Assembly: GCF_042650565.1 (NCBI RefSeq)
Contig: NZ_JBHSBH010000010.1
Coordinates: forward strand, 62,001-126,000
Source of the DNA: Nocardiopsis_B sediminis
GTDB taxonomy: Bacteria > Actinomycetota > Actinomycetes > Streptosporangiales > Streptosporangiaceae
Direction: 5' to 3'
DNA length: 64,000 bases
This document shows, one piece after another, positions 60,301 to 64,000 of this stretch. The notes under the pieces are model-generated. The model did no database searches. It had not been told where the DNA came from and saw only the letters and a list, made by a program, of their open reading frames with translations. Position numbers and translations under genes: made by a program. Numbering within the stretch: position 1 is the stretch's first letter; the number at the start of each line of letters is the position of its first letter.

Positions 60301-63300
60301 CGCCCCCGACTGCGAGGAGTACTGGGGCACCGACTTCTCGGCGCCCGCCATCGACGCGCTGCGCCGCAACGTGGAGCGCATCCCCGGCCTCACCGGCCGC
60401 GTCCGCCTGCGCGTTGCCCCCGCCGACAACACCGCCGGCCTGCCCGCCGGGCACTTCGACGCCATCGTGGTCAACTCCGTCGTCCAGTACTTCCCCAACG
60501 GCGGCTACCTCACCGAGGTCCTGCGCCGCGCCACCGATCTGCTGGCCCCCGGCGGCGCGATCTTCGTCGGCGACGTCCGCGACCTGCGCCTCTCCCGCCT
60601 CTTCCACACCGAGACCACCCTGCGCCGCGCCGACCCCGGCGACGACGCGGCGGCGCTGCGCACGGCCGTGGAACGCCACATCGCCGCCGAGCAGGAGCTC
60701 CTGGTCGCCCCCGCCTACTTCGCCGCCCTGACCGCCGCGGTCCCCGGGCTGACCGGCGCCGACGTGCGCATCAAACGCGGACGCCGCCGCAACGAGATGT
60801 CGCAGTACCGCTACGACGCCGTGCTGCGCACCGCCCCGCCGGGCCCGCCCGGCCCCGCCCCCCTCGACCTCGTGTGGGGGGCCGACGTCACCGACCCCGG
60901 CCACCTGGCCGACCTGCTCGCCGAGCGCCCCGCCCCCCACATCCGGCTGACCGGCGTACCCAACGCCCGCGTCGCCCCCGCGGCCGCCGCCTGGCGGGCG
61001 CTGCACGAGGACGGCGACGCCGACCTCGCCCGCGCCGCCCTGGAGCGGCCCGCGCCCGGCGTCCCAGACCCCGAGGACCTGCACGAGGCCGCGCGCCCCA
61101 CCGGCCACCGCACCGTGGCCACCTGGTCCGGCGCCGGCGACGGCAGCCTCGACGTCCACTTCTTCGACCCCCGGGACGGCGCCGGCACCGTGCCCGCCGG
61201 CCTCTACCGCCCGCCCGGCGGCCCCGGCACCGACCCCGCCCGCCACACCAGCAGCCCCCACCTGTCGCGCCAGGCCGGCGTCCTGCTCGCCCGGGTCCGC
61301 ACCCACCTGGCCGAGCGGCTGCCCGACCACCTGGTGCCCCGCCACATCATGGCGCTGGAACGGCTGCCGCTCACCCGCAACGGCAAGGTCGACCGCGCGG
61401 CCCTGCCCGCCCCCCGCTCCGGGGCCGTCGCCGAAGGCCGCGCACCGCGCACCCCGATGGAGGAGCGCCTGTGCGCCCTCTACGCCGAGATCCTCGGCGT
61501 CCCCCCGGTGACGATCGACGACGACTTCTTCGACCTGGGCGGGCACTCGCTGTCGGCCACCCGGCTCGCCAGCCGGATCCGCACCACGCTGGGCATCGAA
61601 CTGTCGGTGCGCACGGTCTTCGAGGCCCCCCGCGTCGCCGACCTCGTACACCGTCTCGGCGGCGGGTCCACCCGCCGCGCGCTCGCCCCCCGGCCCCGCC
61701 CCGCCCGGGTCCCGCTCTCGCACGCGCAGGCGCGCCTGTGGTTCCTGCACCGCCTGGAGGGCCCCACCGCCACCTACAACGTGCCGTTGCGCATCCGGCT
61801 CTCCGGGCGGGTCGACCGCGATGCGCTGCGCGACGCGCTGGCCGACGTCGCCGGCCGCCACGAGAGCCTGCGCACCGTCATGGCCGAGCACGACGGCATC
61901 CCGCACCAGGTCGTGCTGGCCGGCGCGCGCCCGGAGTTCACCTTCACCGCCACCGCACCCGGCGAGCTGGAGGACCGCGCCGCCCAGGCCGCCCGGCGCC
62001 CGTTCGCCATCGAATCCGAGCTCCCGATCCGCGCGGCGCTGTTCGAGGTGGCCGAGAACGACCACGTGCTCCTCGTGGTCGTGCACCACATCGCCTGCGA
62101 CGGCTGGTCCCTGGCCCCGCTCTGGCGCGACCTCGCCGCCGCCTACACCGCCCGCACCGCCGGCCGCGCCCCCGACTGGGCACCCCTGCCGGTGCAGTAC
62201 GCCGACTACACGCTCTGGCAGCGCGACCTGCTCGGCGAAGGCGCCGGGAGCCTCGCCGAACGCCAGCTCGACCACTGGCGCCGCGCCCTCGCCGGGCTGC
62301 CTGAACGCCTCGCCCTGCCCACTGACCGGCCCCACCCGCCGGTCGCCGGCCACCGCGGCGACCGCGTCCGCTTCGAGGTCCCCGCCCCCCTGCACCGCGC
62401 CCTCACCGCCCTGGCCCAAAGCCACGGCGCCAGCCTGTTCATGGTGCTGCACGCCGGGTTCGCCGCCCTGCTGACCCGGCTGGGCGCCGGGACCGACATC
62501 CCCATCGGCAGCCCCATCGCCGGCCGCACCGACGACGCCCTGGACGACCTCGTCGGGTTCTTCGTCAACACCCTCGTCCTGCGCACCGACACCTCCGGCG
62601 ACCCCCGGTTCCGCGACCTGCTGGCCCGCGTCCGCGAGGTCGACCTCGCCGCCCACGCCCACCAGGACCTCCCGTTCGAACGCCTCGTCGAGGAGGTCCG
62701 CCCCGCGCGCTCCCTCACCCACCACCCGCTGTTCCAGGTCATGCTCGCCCTCCAGAACGCCCCCGGGGCCGGGTTCCACGCCCCCGGCATCACCGCCGAG
62801 ATCGACCTCATGGGCGCCGGGACCTGCCGGTTCGACCTCGTGCTCAGCCTCACCGAGCACCTCGACGACGACGGCACGCCGCTCGGGCTCGCCGGGATCG
62901 CGGAGTTCGGCACCGACGTCTTCGACCGCGACACCGTCGACGCGCTCGTGCGGCGCCTGATCCGGCTGCTCGGCTCCGCCGCCGCCGACCCCGGGCTGCG
63001 CATCGGCGCCCTCAGCGTCCTCGACCCCGAGGAACGCCACCGCACCCTGGAGACCTGGAACGACACCGCGCGCGACCTGCCCCGCATGCCCTTCCCCGGC
63101 CTGTTCGAACGCCAAGCCGCCGCCACGCCCGACGCCCCCGCTCTCATCCACGCCGGCACCACCTGGACCTACGGCGAGCTGAGCGCACGCGCCAACCGGC
63201 TCGCCCGCGCCCTCATCGCCCGCGGCGCCGGCCCCGAGCGCTTCGTCGCCATCGCCCTGCCCCGCTCCGCCGACCTGGTGGCGGCGGTGCTGGCGGTCCT

Positions 63301-64000
63301 CGCCTCCGGCGCCGGCTACCTCCCGCTCGACCCCGGCCAGCCCGGCGAACGGCTCGCCGGGATGCTCGCCGACACCCGCCCCGTGCTCGTGCTCGGCACC
63401 GCCGCGACCCTGGCCGGCCTGCCCGACACCGACGCGCCGTCCGCCGCCTTCGGCGACATCGAGGCCGAGGCCGCCGGGCTGAGCGCGGCCCCGGTCACCG
63501 ACGCCGAGCGCACCGCCCCGCTGCGCCCCGGCCACCCCGCCTACACGATCTTCACGTCGGGCTCCACCGGACGGCCCAAGGGGGTGGTCGTCACCCACAC
63601 CGGCCTGCCCGGCCTGGCCGCGGCCAACCGCGAGCGCTTCGGCGTGACCGCCGGCAGCCGCGTCCTGCAATTCGCCCCGATCGGCTTCGACGGCGCGGTG
63701 TGGGAGATCCTGGGCGCCCTCGCCGCGGGCGCCACCTTGGTCACCGCGGCGGCCGACGACATCACCCCCGGCCCTGCACTGGCCGGACTCGCCGCCCGTC
63801 ACCGCATCACCCACGCCACCCTGCCCCCGGCGGTCCTGGCCGCCATGGACCCCGCCGACCTGCCCGGACTGGGCTCGATCATCTCCTCCGGCGAGGACCT
63901 GCCCGGGCGCCTGGCCGCGGCCTGGTCGCAGGGGCGCCGCCTCATCAACGGCTACGGGCCCACCGAGACCACCGTGTGCGCCACGCTGAGCACCCCGCTG
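57327..64000 (+). CDS. Non-ribosomal peptide synthetase, partial (C-A/MT-T-C-A...)
   Basis: A multidomain NRPS running off the right edge. The start is uncertain: GTG 57327 is the last one before clear C-domain sequence (FSLSPYQAAVL); ATG 57219 is in frame but in non-coding-like sequence. C1 (57350-58600) has HYAHPLLLDLPG where HHxxxDG is expected. A1 (58680 on) has YTSGSTGRPKG, NGYGPTETT and YRTGD; between A8 and A10 (LTRNGKVDR) a methyltransferase is inserted (VLEIGVGTGLLL, about 60256). A T domain (DLGGHSLSAT, 61540), an active C2 (VVHHIACDGWS, 62080) and A2 (FTSGSTGRPKG, 63550) follow. The A1 pocket reads D-A-Y-F-W-G-G-T-F-K, valine-like. Frame changes across the N-gap at 58463, which is unresolved. 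Confidence 0.88.
58463..58476. other. Assembly gap inside the NRPS gene
   Basis: Fourteen N bases at the end of the first condensation domain. The reading frame before the gap (frame of 57327) and after it (codons starting at 58478) differ, so the true gap is not 14 bases long, or the gap hides a real break. The domain order on both sides is continuous, so an assembly cause is more likely. Confidence 0.95.

Noticed and set aside
58298..63814. Very long open frame (1838 codons) on the minus strand.
   Set aside because: It is the antisense shadow of the NRPS; the translation is low-complexity Gly/Ala/Val/Asp-rich with no domain, as expected opposite a GC-rich gene.

Overview
The window is very GC-rich, with strong G/C bias at third codon positions, GTG/TTG starts, tightly overlapping operons, DUF397/XRE pairs, F420-type enzymes, a lanthipeptide cluster and an NRPS. 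This points to a filamentous actinomycete; a Nocardiopsis/Streptomonospora-type organism is my inference, not shown. Two N-runs (20145-20149 and 58463-58476) show a draft scaffold. I found no rRNA, tRNA or CRISPR array.

Layout. 1-3.6 kb: a VOC/DinB pair faces a WYL regulator gene that is split by an IS110-family element; the element carries a bridge-RNA region whose four guide segments can be read against its own ends and its present target. 3.7-8.3 kb: a PIG-L deacetylase, a yybP-ykoY-type manganese riboswitch with a GDT1/UPF0016 exporter, and a minus-strand run of squalene/phytoene synthase, Asp/Glu racemase-like protein and methyltransferase. 9-14 kb: drug-efflux MFS with divergent TetR, an alanine/glycine:Na+ symporter, and an SDR gene behind a paired operator. 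14-20 kb: a hexuronate-type catabolic operon (MHS transporter, idonate-type dehydrogenase, D-mannonate dehydratase, mannitol-dehydrogenase-family enzyme) with divergent GntR. 20.3-27.8 kb: an eight-gene operon coupling a polyamine-type ABC importer to a SolA/MSOX-like flavin oxidase, a HAD enzyme, a 2-hydroxyacid dehydrogenase and a GntR.

28-32 kb is a mixed accessory stretch: a His-rich metal-binding protein, a TetR/nitroreductase pair, an IS5-type remnant, small hypothetical genes and an XRE/DUF397 pair. 32.4-36.1 kb holds two half-ABC exporters preceded by an iron box, suggesting a siderophore or iron role. 36.4-43.5 kb is a class I lanthipeptide cluster (lanB, lanC and a 43-aa FxLD-like precursor), with two decayed copies of a lanB segment behind lanB, and an isopenicillin-N-acyltransferase-like C45 enzyme beside it. 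A P450/ferredoxin pair follows on the other strand.

45-49.4 kb is a LacI-controlled sugar ABC importer of FrcBCA type. 49.4-55.4 kb is a glyoxylate module: MatC-type dicarboxylate carrier diverging from serine-glyoxylate-type aminotransferase and a fused FAD/Fe-S dehydrogenase. 55.5-55.7 kb has a good promoter and a structured, terminator-ended RNA candidate. After a nitroreductase-hemerythrin fusion, an NRPS gene (C-A with inserted methyltransferase-T-C-A...) runs off the right edge.
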